From positions 1,508,645-1,542,006 of the forward strand of contig NW_003126883.1 of assembly GCF_000003605.2 (NCBI RefSeq): a DNA stretch of 33,362 nt, written 5' to 3'. Shown piece by piece: positions 11,259-24,876 of this stretch; the stretch's first letter is position 1; every line of letters starts with the position of its first letter. Below the pieces are notes generated by a model. It was not told where the DNA came from and did no database searches. It saw only the letters and a list, made by a program, of their open reading frames with translations. Source of the stretch: Saccoglossus kowalevskii (lineage: Eukaryota; Hemichordata; Enteropneusta; Harrimaniidae). The translations under genes and the position numbers were made by a program.

Positions 11259-11707
11259 ATGGACTTTATTGACTCTGCGTTGTGGGCTTCTGTTGGTAAG
11301 TTTGTTTTATTTATTAGTCTGGTGATATTCCATACGCATATGCGTAGCCGACATGCCTGTCAATTAGAAGAGGTGACACCGGACGGAAATACAATAGGAC
11401 AATACTTATTTCTATATACGTTATTATACTGATATGACTTATAAGTATGGGCTTTTAAAGAATAAATAAATAGCAAAACCGAAATGTGTGATTTCGGAAC
11501 GGAACATCATTCGTGGATGGATTGGAAATAGATCACGTGGATTGGAATATTTATCTCAAAATAAATCTTATTAAACTTTTCATAAACTTAAAAGCATACG
11601 AATGAATTAAGAATGAAGTGATGATCTTTCATTCTCAGTTACGTTGCTGCTGTTTGTTTATGCCGGCTTTGCCACTGGGGATGACACATCAATGATTTCT
11701 GCCATAG
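11259..11707 (+). CDS. exons 1-2: start codon and signal peptide
   Basis: Exon 1 (11259-11295) starts ATGGACTTTATTG and ends at a GTAAGT donor in phase 1. Exon 2 (11639-11707) follows an ATTCTCAG acceptor. Joined, they give [13 protein letters not shown], then a hydrophobic [11 protein letters not shown] core and a polar TGDDTS, a good signal peptide with cleavage likely after about residue 24-25. This ATG was chosen because it is the only upstream one that gives a secretory leader in phase with the Kringle exon. Confidence 0.7.
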
Positions 11708-14700
11708 GTAAGATTCTTACTTCTACGATTATGGAAATACTGAGATAGTAAAGTGTTCATGAATATCTTATCATGATCGGAATTTAAACAGATTCCCAAA
11801 GTTATAAGTTTGAGAGTAACAGTTAAAATGTAATACAGGTGGAAGCGGTTTGTGTGCACATATTTTAAATTTGTTAATAGATGCGCGAAGAAAATACCAT
11901 TTTGCACATTTGCATCATTGGTCTTGATCTTGTTGATACAATTGATAGTGCATGTATTTATTTCAATATATATGTAGTTATATTTCATTTTAAATGCTGC
12001 TACATGCCGTATGTTCTAAAAGTACATGCAATTACACAGGCTATGGGATCGAGGGATATAATATCCTCCTCTATGGCAGGACAAACATGATTTCTTTGGA
12101 AAACATATGCAAATTATTAGTTTTTCATGGGAAGCTAACAATATAGAACGGAGAACATTCACCACTCAGTGTGTTCTTTTAAATAAATGTAAAACATCAA
12201 ACATACTAGATCCGGTAACTGCAGAGATTCGAAATATATATTGTCATATAATATACATCTGTATTTGAGTATGCTACTCATAAACAATTATATTCCGTTC
12301 AAGCACAGTTTCTATATACCATGTCCCACCAGATGTGTTGCACGAAGGTTCATCATGCGTTGAGTAAGTGCGTGCTTGCAAGAATGTGCAAATGGGTGTA
12401 TGAGCGTGAGAAAACAAATGAACAACCATGTTTTGTTTAGAGTGCTACACAGAGCCCGACGGCATGGACTACAGAGGTCATGTTTCCCAAACTCAAAATA
12501 AGTTAACATGTCAGAAATGGACACACAAGTCGCCACACAGTCACTACCACACTCCAGAAAACTTCCCACACACTGGACTAGGAGATCATAACTATTGCCG
12601 CAACCCAGACTACGGCGAAGACGTGGTGAGTGTCTACCACGGGCCTTGGTGTTACACGGAAGATATAAACACGCGATGGGATTACTGTGATGTGGGCGAG
12701 CGTCAACAGCACTGTGTTCGAGGTGAGTAGCTTTAAAGGGTAGCATGCTACAAATCTTATACAGTCTTTTAGTATTTGTTACATGTATTCGAAACACAAC
12801 TATTTTTAGAAACCACCTCACATGTCTTACCGGAATTACCGTTCTCAAATTGGGTGTCACCTACGTCCAACCAAGACAATGTAGCGGACTTAAACGCTAA
12901 ATGTGACTGAATTATATTTCAGATGTATGCGTACAAGTTGACCCATGTCTTAATGGCGGCACCTGCGTCGACGAAGGCGAAGACTTTCGTTGTAACTGTA
13001 GTCCAGGTTTTCTAGGAAGATTTTGTAACTTTCGTAAGTTTGGTTTTTTTTTTAAAACAATTGTTGTGGGTTAGGCAATAGTGAATGACACTTTTGTATC
13101 ACTTGGCCTATTTTTAAACAGGGTCCGACTGTGCATATGCTTCACCCAACCACATAAACCGTATTTGTAATTTCTATTTTTGGGACTACGTGGTAGAAAC
13201 ATATGTATGGCCCCCGCATTATAGCAGTTTAATGCCCTGTCATGAACTTTAACAACGATTTCTTATAATTCGCGCCCGTTAATCAATGCACTATGATCGG
13301 TGCCTCCGATCCTCCCATAGACTCTGCTTCTCAAAAAGTACGGGTCGAACCGTTCTCGCTGTTTCACTTCACGGTTCTGGTGAAACAACCACTGTGTAAA
13401 CAGTAATCTGTAGTCATTATTTGCATCAATAAACTTGTGCTTCAATGCTTATTCTTATTAACTTAATGATTGGTTGGAGAGCCGAGTTGCGCTTCTTATT
13501 AAACATGCTTAATTATATTATTTTACTTTTACAGCTAATGTTTTTCAAGCACAGTTGTCTGGAACAATGGAAGACTTTGGAGACGCCCAACAACTGTGTG
13601 ATTCGATGGACGCGGATATAGCAAACTATATTCAGTTGGATAGATCATGGAGCGATGGACTGGACACATGTGAATGCGGCTGGCTTGTCGACAGCTCAGC
13701 TCGCGTAGCTGTACACACACTCTCGGATAGATGCTCGTTCGACTTTGAAGGAATTCACGTCTGCGGTACTTATCCATCTGCACAGGTTATGTTGGTGTAC
13801 TGTTTTCCACGTCTGAATGAAGGTTGGTAGAGCTCGATATTTAATTCATATACTTAGAATGGTTTGTTTAAAGGTTAAATGTAGTCTAAATGTGAAACCG
13901 AATCCAGTGTCATGGTATGCATAACAATGTTTTATCAATATGAAATCATAGAAACATTGCGACAAAACATAATTCGATGCTTATATCGTTGAACAATGGT
14001 TACAATTGTATGTGTGACACATTTTGCTGAAATATTTGAAGAGATATATCCTATCACGTTATGGCCTTCTCCATGCTATCAATCCGTGAATAAGAAAAAC
14101 ACCCTAATATTGTGATATAAAATACAGAGAGGGCCTTTGTGGGGCTACTCTGTATTCTGGAGCTGAGAGCGAATCTTCAATATAGTTTCAATAATAGATG
14201 TCTCTGGTTGTGTGCTTATCTGATAAGTTTTCACCTTTCAGCTCGTCCGCTGTCACCGGGTGGGGATCGTTTGGTGAAAGTATATCACCACAACAGTGGC
14301 AGTGCAAGAAAGGAAATATACCGGTAACAAATACAATAAATAAAAAAAACACTATATAAGGTTTTCTTCATTTTAATAAATAACAAGTCATTGTTGATGC
14401 CACAGTCCCCGTCCAATATTTTGTGATCTGACATATCAATTTGATGCCGATGAAGTCATTGAGATTAAATTGAAAGCATTAATAGGTAATGGATTTAAAA
14501 AAAAATATGATTGAGTGTTTTTACACAGAATTGGACGTTGGACAGTCATATTGAATCAAATTACAAAAATAATGTTTATGTTGATGTATCTATTGGTATA
14601 CTGTCTTTGTACACAATTTAAACAGAACTGTTCATTGCATTCAAGAGAAAGTAGCATTGGTATTATGGAAAACAAAATGGCCGCCAGTCGGCCATGTTTG

Positions 14701-17700
14701 TTCGAATCACAAACAAAAAATGACGTGCACCTACAACCAAATATGTATGATCATCTTACCAACTTTGATGCAAATCGGCCCAGTCATCTCCGAGAAACTG
14801 TTGCGGACACGTTTAAGTATCAGAAATGACAAATTTTACATCCAAAATGACCGCGAGATATAGCTCCGGACGTACGGAACGAATCCAAATTAATAGTTCC
14901 CGTTTTCGTACTTCGGCCGAACGGGGACTCAATAGTACGGGATAAATAGTCACTAGTACAATTTAAACACGTGCTCTGAGTTCAGCGAGTATCGGCAGCT
15001 GTACTGCTATCTGCTGCCACTTGTGGCACCGGTACAACCGGAGCATTTCGGGCAGTGAGCCTCAGTGGTGCATGTTGATCAGCAGGGATTATTCCACAGC
15101 ATATTATGATTATTCTGCATATGTAACCCTGTATAGGGTACAGCTCACGGAAGTCAGGAATCAACATCACAGGATGTTACAGCATCAAGTCAGGTCACCT
15201 CCGTGACTGAAGTTTTTTACCTATGTTGCAACTTAAATACTACAACTAAACCATGGCCACGCAAACAATAAAATGTATTCAACGAAATGATTGTTTATCT
15301 CGAAATAGCGGACAAATCAGTAAATATAGAATAGTAGAATGAACCACTTTTTATTTAAGCTCTACCAATTTAAAACAGGAGACTGGGGTCAATGATGTAA
15401 TATCTATTGTCATTGCCACAACACCGGGCTCAGCACATTCCAATGTATTTCACAATCACCATGCCACTGTCTGCGACATGCCAGTATGCCACAGTGGAGA
15501 CAGAATGTATGTATATCAAATTCTGCTGACAACACAATCCAGTGACTATATCAGCAGTCTCAAAATAAACATGTGCAATGGGTTGTTGCAAAGTATCCAA
15601 ACATGTGTGCTTTTCATTCACACAGCAAGGGCTCTGTTTTCTAAAAAGTACTTTTCACTTACAATTTATGTCACAATATACATTTTGAATCAGCATATAT
15701 TCGCTTCCAGGTGTAAAGTGGAGAGGCGACTGGCGTTGTGGCACTGCACTGGCATCGGGTGCAGCCGAAGCCATATGTGATCCTGACGGGCAAAGTCCCT
15801 GCTGTTCTTCCGTTGGATGGTGTGGATATACTAGTGCTCACTGTGACTGTGATGAGTGCTTCGATTCTTCCACTGTCGTGGGTACGTACTTTGTGTTTGG
15901 ATTTCGCCAGGTAACCTTTGAAACGAGCTGATAAAGTATTCACAGATTTTATTCAAATATACGACCATTCTGATCGATTACGGATTTATTTCAATGAATG
16001 ATAGTCGTATTGAAAATTCAATGTAATAACAAGTGAATTACCTAGAGGTAATAACGATGTGTTACGATGTTACAACAAAGGAAACGTTGTATATATATAC
16101 CTATTATCACCAATGTGTATTCGACCATTGTCTTATCTCAGTCATTCTATTTTGACAATTGCATTTAACCTTATTACTAATATTCTAGAACAAATACAAG
16201 AGAAACGTGGTTGGATATCACACCCTAATCTGGGCAGTTACCCGCGAAATATGAATCGACATTGGATTGTAACAGTAAGAAAAGGTAAATAACTTGTATA
16301 GACAAACCTTCAAAATGTTTACAGTACTATGAATGGTGAATTCAATTGTATATTCTACCTCCGAAATCAGTACAAAATCATCACAACTGATTGTACAAAA
16401 TATGCCATGAGATAATTCATAATTGTTTTGTCCCATTTTACTAGGTATGAGGATAGCAGTAATGTTTAAAAAGTTTCATCTTCAACGATCATGTATTAGT
16501 GTTAAAGATACATGTTTTATGGATTATGTAGACATCCATGACGGCGCCGTTACAAACCACACTAGAATTTTCCATTACTGCGGGGACCAACTACCACCCA
16601 AGGTGAGCTTTTCATTCTTACTGAAGATTCAAGGACCATGTTCGATGGTACGTGACCATCAATTTACAGGGAAGACTCGCTTACAGAAATACTGTACAGC
16701 GTGGTATTTGTTTCTATCATTCTGTATCATCGCTCGATATACATATATAAGGTTGTCGCAAATGATCATTTCCACAGATGCATAGCATCACAAGGTCTTA
16801 GTGTGTCATTATTAAAGATTGGAGTAGACATAAACTGTCTATTCCTAAACAATCGCAAAATCAATTTACAGATTTTCATGATAAAACAAGTATTGCTTGT
16901 TTAATGCCTTTTGACATTTTTTTTATTTCGACCAAATTCATTCCCACTACATCCATACATATGTGTATTGGTGTATGACAAATTGTTTCGTATTGTCCAC
17001 TGTGAAGTAGCTAATATGCACTAAATTGCAGCAAATGTATTAACAAATAAATAACAATTGAGTTTACTATTGCAACAACCACTTATAGTAGAACCATCCG
17101 GATTATTACTTCCACAGGAATATATTTTCAGTTCGCAGAATGAAATATCAATAATCTTTCACAGTGATGCTGAAATAACAGGTCGTGGGTTTTCACTATA
17201 CTACGAGGAATATGGTAAGTACGATGTTAAAAGAGCGTAAATATATATTCTCAAATGTGAGTGACATTTATTGTCATTATTATTTACTTGCATTTGTGCT
17301 CATATCGAGGAAGTCGTAGATGAGTTACCTGTGGTATTACGTTACGTAAGTTCTTAATAATGTCTTTGAGAGGAAAACACGTTTACTGTCTGCTTGTCGT
17401 ATCTTTAGTTGCGTTGAGTGTGTCTCCTAGTTATGTCGTAGATTAAATCTTTCTGTCAGCTGAAATGACAGAAACAACACAAGTGCGCTGAATATAACTA
17501 TGCTCGATTAATGAGACTTTCGTCTATGTATTAATTGTTGCGTCTACACAGTGCAATTGATGACACATCGCATACATACTATTGCGTTCACATGTATTTA
17601 TGCGGAATGAATACAGGGAATACTGATCAATCAAAATATTATTGAGTTCCGTTGCCTCTTCAAGGTTTATCAGCGTGTCAACGTTCGATTGGTTACAACG

Positions 17701-20700
17701 CCTTACCCAACTCAATGACCACCAATATTCCACTGAGTAATGAAGTCACCTTTATTGACAAGAATCTCCAGATGTCTTGCTCGGGGCGTGTGGTTGCATG
17801 GTATTTTGAGAATGATCAGACGAGTACTTCTGCTGTGCGTCTTGGAATCTATCGACATCAGGACGGAGACACATACGTGCTAATTGGACAAAATGTTATT
17901 AGTTTTCCTTATCTAACAGTAGGGGAACACTTGGTTAATGTCTCTGAAAACGAACAGATTAGCTTTGAAAAAGGCGATTACATCGGTGAGGACTGTGTAA
18001 AGGATTGTAATTATTGTAAAAAGAATTGTATAATTCCATTGTGTAATTAATTAATTATTAACTTGTAGATACAAACGTAGATACGAATGTGAATATATAT
18101 ATCGTAAACGAATAAGTGACTGGGTGATAATTATAAAGTTAGAATATGTCAGCACTGTAACAAATGTATATGAAATAACGTCTATTATAGGTTGGTATTG
18201 TGATACGATTTGTCCATTTTTCACTGCAATGCGTGACACTTGTGTGGACGGTCTTAATATAGTACATACTGACTCACTAAGCGATATAAATTCAACTGTA
18301 ATAAAAGCATCCAGTGTGCTGAATACGTCTTTGTCCATGGCTTTGGCTGCTCATATAGCATCGAATGGTAATTATAAACTTTCATATTTGTTACAACTGA
18401 CATAAACTGAGCTTTCTGTTGATGTAATCAATTTGACATAGATAAAAATAAAAAAAAAATTATGACAGTAAAATTAAAATTAGCTGGCCCATTCAAGGCA
18501 CAGATCAAATCATTTGATAGAGAGAATGTATACAATCTAAATCATATCCCAGCTACTTTTGTTTTTTTCAGTTTGTCAAAGTGACGAGTCGAATCTCGAA
18601 TTGGATAGAAACGTGGCCATTCACGTGGATTGCATGAGTTCATTTGCATCGATTAATCACCCAGGTCAATACTATCCAAATGATTACTACTCCTGGGACA
18701 TACGTGTACCAGAAGGAGACGTTGTTGGCATCTCATTCGTTGAGTTTGAGTTGGAAAACCGAACGCCCACAGGACAATGCCTTGACTATGTGCGACTAAA
18801 AGAAGGTATATGACTATAGTAATAAAATCATTTCTCCATAATGTATGTAATATAGCAGTGTGAAACTGTGTTTATATCTCCATATACTGTGTAATAACAA
18901 CCTCTGCAATCTGATTGGTCCATGCAAGCAGACTGAACTTTTTATATCGTCATGACTGACTATCACGCAATACACCAATATCTTACGATATTAGTGGTTT
19001 TATACAATATTTCTTGAATTATTCTTAAGAACTACATTAATTCAAACAAGAAAACATTCGGAAAAGCTGACATTTCAACTAATATGGCCCTGCATTTGTA
19101 TTTATTGGATTCTTACTATATCTTCAAATGTTGTTTTTATGACAACCAGATCTACAACTCAACCAACATTCAATTGAACTACAACTCTACCAACATTCAA
19201 CATGAATTGGTCACTGCAACAACATCAACCTCTTCTGAAAATTAAATCCCAAAGTTGTTATTTCCATGGTAAATCTGCCCATATATTTATCAAAATGTAA
19301 TTGGTTGAAGGGCAACCAATCTTAGAAATTGTAATACTTACATTTTAAATAATTTTGGCAGTGGTAATAATTCTGATATTTTCAGACGTTGACTATAACT
19401 CTTGTTTGACATAAAGCCGCACATTTTGGAGACATCATCTCAAACTACTTTAACGTTAACTACTCTGAACACAAAAATATTTTTCACCATTTTTCTTTTC
19501 TCCATTTCTCTCTCGCCAATTTCATGCAGAGACACTCATGAGATTTGCCCTATGGTCTCGGTCTTCGTTTATACCAATTATATTGCTGTATTGAATAACT
19601 TATTCGTGCCGACGTTATCGTAACGAACGCGTAATACTCAAAAACGTCTAGCTATTTTTAATAGTTACATGTATTTAGGACTACGATTACCAAATATTAT
19701 CTTCTATATAGCGTAATACTTTGATTGTATATTGATTATCTTGTTATTTGCTTTGCTAGTCATATCATCATGTTTTAGAATATATCAAGTTTAAGAATAT
19801 ATCATATTATATATGTGATTGAAAGTAGTTTTCATGATTCAAAATTGTTTCTGCATAACCTTTACAAATGTGTACGAATTTAGGAAAAATAGACAGTAAT
19901 TGTGATCACATTTGATTTAAAAGAAAATAAAACACAATTTAAACTTTACTTTATTTTTATTTTTTTTCATTATTGAGAGTCAATTAAGATGCGTTGTGTT
20001 ATATCGTGTACGTTGACATAATAGATAAATACATGCACGAAAATCGTATCAAAAACATCACTTAGTATATTGACTGTTTAATTCCATAGGAGCTAATGGT
20101 ACTACTACTATAATAGGAGATGACATTTGTGGTAATGATAATATTCCTGCCGCAACGTCATTTGGAAATGCATTAACAGTGGAATTTTCAACAAATGGTA
20201 TGAACAATTATCATGGATTTGTAGCAGAGATTATGAGCTGTGGTAAGTTCCACTATTAATTAACCCAAGCAGACGCTCCATGGTTATCGTATATGTTCAT
20301 GGGATAATTTCCCTTGATGTTTTCTTCATCGAGCTCAAATGTGTTATCATAATACATTTATCAATTTTGTGGTTGTCGCCGACCAGCAAAGTGATATAAA
20401 AAAACTACTAAAATGTAATACTAATGAAAAATCATGATTTGAATGCATCTTTGTTGATGTTATTATTTAGCCCGAACACTGCCAAACGTTACTATTGCTC
20501 TTGTCGACACCGGGCATTATTTATTGTTTATTAAACAAACGTGGTTAACGACCATACTAACTATTCATTGTATATTAATAGGATGTGAATGTGATATGTA
20601 TGGTTCTAGTGGCAACATTCAATCTTCAGTCACCAATTCCAACAGAAGAGTCGACAAAAGTGGAATGGTTACCTGTACATGGAACATTACTGTTCCCAAT

Positions 20701-22293
20701 GACCACGGAATAGAATTGAATATTGCTCAAAGCCAGTTACGTAATAGTTCAAATGATGGTGGCAACTGCGAAAACAGTCTAGAAATCCTAAATCAACATT
20801 CGAAAATGATAGCGAAGATCTGTTCGCCGGATGAGCTTATTTCAAAATCATTGATCTCAATATCTACAAGTCAGACTATTATCAATATGCAGATGAAGGA
20901 TGACGTCACAAAACTGATTGCTACATTTCAAGCAGTTCCCAAGACTCAAAGTTAGAAAAAGGTCTTGCAAAATCAGTATCGAATATATTGTTATCATCCT
21001 TTTTGGTAGATTTTATGCAATATGGACGAAGTCAAGTACTTTGAATATTTTTGTTCGATACTCTATACTGTATACTGAATCAGTACAGAAAGAGTTTTCG
21101 TTACTCACAATTGTATCCGTTAAATTGAAAATCTAAGTCACCAACACACGTGTGCATAGTTTGCTATTGTACGTACCAAAACAAAACGTATTATAGAAAT
21201 GTTATTGTTTCATGGAATGAACATTCAGAGGTCTGTTTACAAGAACAATGTCATAAATTATCATAAATCATAGCCCAATATCATCTGTATACATTCGTAA
21301 CAGCAATACTGACAATTGTATGTTGTCGTTCATCTGTTCATAATTAGATTGCAATATGATATTGACCAACGAATCGGGAGAGATACAATCGCCGAACTAT
21401 CCAGGGCATTATCCACATAATGTCAGGTGTTCATGGTCAATAGATGCAGGAATAGGACACGCCATTGTTGTCCGATTCATAGAGCTGGCACTGGAAACTG
21501 CTGACCACAGCGAATGCAGTGACCAACTATTGCTGTATGAAGGTTACATTGTATCCACACATCCGATTGTGGAACCTCTGTGCTCCTTCAGCGAAAACTC
21601 AACTCGTGACGTGGTGTTGAGTGAACAATGGTTGTCTCTGGTATTCACGAGTGATTCCACAATAGCTGGTACAGGTTTCTTCTTGGAATACCAACGCATT
21701 GCACGTGAGTACAACATGTAACTACTGACAGTGTCCATCTACTAGATCCTAAGACATCGACCGTTGTTTGAAACACGTGTAGATGATAATGTTAACAGCA
21801 TGAGATTTTACTCTGTATGTATAGGTGCATGTCCACCAGGCTACTCCATGGGGTATGGAGTGACAAACAAAGTTGGTATAGCGCACGTTTCAAATGTCAG
21901 CAATACCAGCATTCAGACATCATAGTATCTGATACCGAAGAGGAGCACTTGTGGCTGAGGGCATTGTTTGAAGAATCCGTCTCCACTGACAAACTATGGA
22001 TAGGTATGCCCTGTTTAATTCTTTACATAGATACAAGATTTGGTACACCGATGGAATGTGCAACGATTATTGCAATTGTTGACGAATATTGTTTCATATT
22101 AAAATGCAAAACTCTATTGCGGCACATTTCCGTTGAAATTTATGTTAAATTGTTGAATAATAGTACATCTTTGTCAAATACTGTAAAGCCATGGCTACTA
22201 ACAGTGAGGGCGACAGCGTGTTCAATACATGGTGGGCGACGCCTGCCCACGTTTGGACCTTATAACACCTGACCGGGAATTAGTGAAATTATA

Positions 22294-22343
<50 letters not shown>

Positions 22344-22422
22344 NNNNNNNNNNNNNNNNNNNNNNNNNNNNNNNNNNNNNNNNNNNNNNNNNNNNNNNNN
22401 NNNNNNNNNNNNNNNNNNNNNN

Positions 22423-22453
<31 letters not shown>

Positions 22454-24809
22454 TTGACTCACATTCAGGAATGACCGACGATATGGAGGAAGGGGAATGG
22501 AAATGGGTGAATAAATATCCCGTTGATGATTGGTTGATGGGAACAGAGAGGTATTGGGAACCTGGTGAGTCTGAGGATTTGGATCCCGGACCACAAGTAC
22601 CAACTGGAGCTGAAGAGGACTGTGGGGCCCTGGTGTCTTCGAATGGAGTCCTTGCTAGTCTTTACTGCGAGAAGTTATTAGGTTATATTTGTGAATTCCG
22701 TGAGTACCCTCATTCATAACGTATTGAAATCATATGTGCAATGTATCAAAGCAATGTTGCAGTGGTGTCAACCGACGTGTCTGGTGCAATGAAAACAAAT
22801 CGTCTTGTTTAGTCTATATGTGCATTTTGTCTATTAGTTTATATTCACTTCAATGCCAAAACTATTTGCATGTTGTAAAAATCTATCCATATCCACCTCG
22901 CTAATTCCCAACCCCGGTTAGTTCGCCATAACGCCGTCTTCCCCAAATATCACCGGGAACTTATACTCAGGCGTCACGGTCTGTTCTGGTACACACACTC
23001 AGTCAATCACCATGTCGACAACACACATTATTATACGACACTCGGTTGGGGTGAAATGGATTACCAATATCTGTCACATGTTATTTTTGATATATTAAAA
23101 TAATTTATTCGATCCCATGCCAATCGAATGAAACAAAACATGTTAATATCACGATAACCTGATTATTATAAACATGTTTTTACCACAGTGATACCCTGCT
23201 ACAGAACTTAGTATGTTAATATCACAGTCGCTAGAAACTAGTAGGTTTGAAACATATTCATGTTTAAAATCACAGTCAGCTGGCATCGGTGTCGCTGGGT
23301 GTATATGATAGAGCTCCCCCCCGTACTTGCAAAAAATACTGACAGGGTGTGTAGCTGGTTGTTTGAAACTCCTACCTCTTATCAGACAGAAATAAACTCA
23401 ACTTGCACAGCCCTTTTTAGACAAACTGTGCATATTTTGACACCCCTCTCCAGACATTAGGCATTGATGGTACGAAGGGAAAAGCAGGTGGACTCCCGGG
23501 GATGGACTTCGACGATCGAAATGAAGTTACAGAAAGAAAAATCAGCTTCATTCTCCTGATTGTAGGATCACTCAAGCTCTAGAGACAGTCCTTAGAAAAT
23601 ATGAACCCTTTTTCAACCAGAAATAATGAAAAAAAGATACCCCTTTTCAAAAAGACAAGGTAAAAATAACATACCCCTTTTTATACAGAAGTGGTGAATT
23701 TGGAACCCCTTTTGGTGGTACATATACATATATCACTTAAATGAGATTACCCCCGGGGTAGAGGGAAATTTGTGCAATCAAATTTGCCGATTTCACAGTT
23801 TTTTGCCAATAAAAAATAACTAAGGCAAAAACTCACGGTTTTTGAGCATTTTTGCAAAGACATTATTCTCAATCAATATTCCGCCCAAAACAGGAACATT
23901 TCTACTAATTCTTGTTATGTTTTTTTGCGACGTTTTTACTGAAAAACCTGCATTTTTTCAAAATCCTACTCAAAAGTGTTTATATTATATATGGGCCTTC
24001 TGATTTAAGACTGTAGAACCACTTTGATCTATAGTTTGATTTATTTAACATACTTACCAAGAAAGTACAGAAAAGTTCGCCATAGTTCCCGTATGATAGA
24101 ACGCGTATTTTGATCTCTATGTGGCCAACCAATGGCTGGACACGATACGTTTTCGGTCGTTGCCAAAGAGCCCCGCGTCCATTGTCTAGCGAGGCTCTTC
24201 CGTTTCACCCCACCAGAATGTTCTACCATTATCAGCCATGGTGTGTGTGAGAAGGCATTTCACGTATGCAACATTACATATAAGCGTTCAGTGCTGTTGC
24301 ATGATTTATTGGATGTATACCACAATACGAAACTATGCACTAAACTTTCACGATGTCTTCTAGATGTCAACGAATGCCTTTATAACAATGGAAATTGTTT
24401 CCAACTGTGCATAGACTTATCTGTTGGATATCATTGTCAGTGCAATACCGGATATTACCTCGTGCCAGTTCACAACAGAAAATGTGTTGGTACGTCAAAT
24501 AAGTATCTTAATTATATAATAACGTCGTGCATTCGTATGAATATGTATTAGGTCATGCGTAATATATAACGTAACATAACCATAGGACAGCGAGATGCGT
24601 AAATTTGTTTCAGTGGTTATTTATTTACAAGGTCATTTACTTGGTATTCAGACGTTTGCTCAGTTATGATTGGGGAAGAATGGAGCTACGATGCGGGATA
24701 TTGCCATTATTACAATGATAGCTATGACTCTACTTCAGGTAAAAGAAATAATTCAGTTTTGAATAATTACACAACAATGATATCGATATACCGTCGAGGT
24801 AAATACTAC

Positions 24810-24876
<67 letters not shown>

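Noticed and set aside
12312..12860. 182-codon minus-strand frame opposite the Kringle exon
   Set aside because: It is the antisense shadow of a strongly supported Kringle exon and has no domain of its own.
14268..14323. Shorter version of exon 6 ending at an internal GGGTGGGG donor
   Set aside because: It would fix the phase to exon 8 without exon 7, but the full exon 6 plus exon 7 has better splice sites and complementary phases.
15430..15780. Overlapping frames on both strands upstream of exon 8
   Set aside because: They cross the exon 8 acceptor in the wrong frame. No exon with fitting phase was found here once exon 7 (14406-14485) explained the phase change.
22229..22474. Open frames with Ile-Tyr repeats across the gap
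   Set aside because: They read through (TA)n and unknown bases.
24168..24197. Hairpin GAGCC...GGCTC as a tRNA or small RNA gene
   Set aside because: No A and B boxes or cloverleaf arms could be drawn; it is treated as part of the promoter-like patch.
24041..24229. Minus-strand 62-codon frame as a gene
   Set aside because: No domain, and most of it is explained by open antisense of the plus frame. Only the short ATG-to-donor piece is kept as a promoter-related observation.
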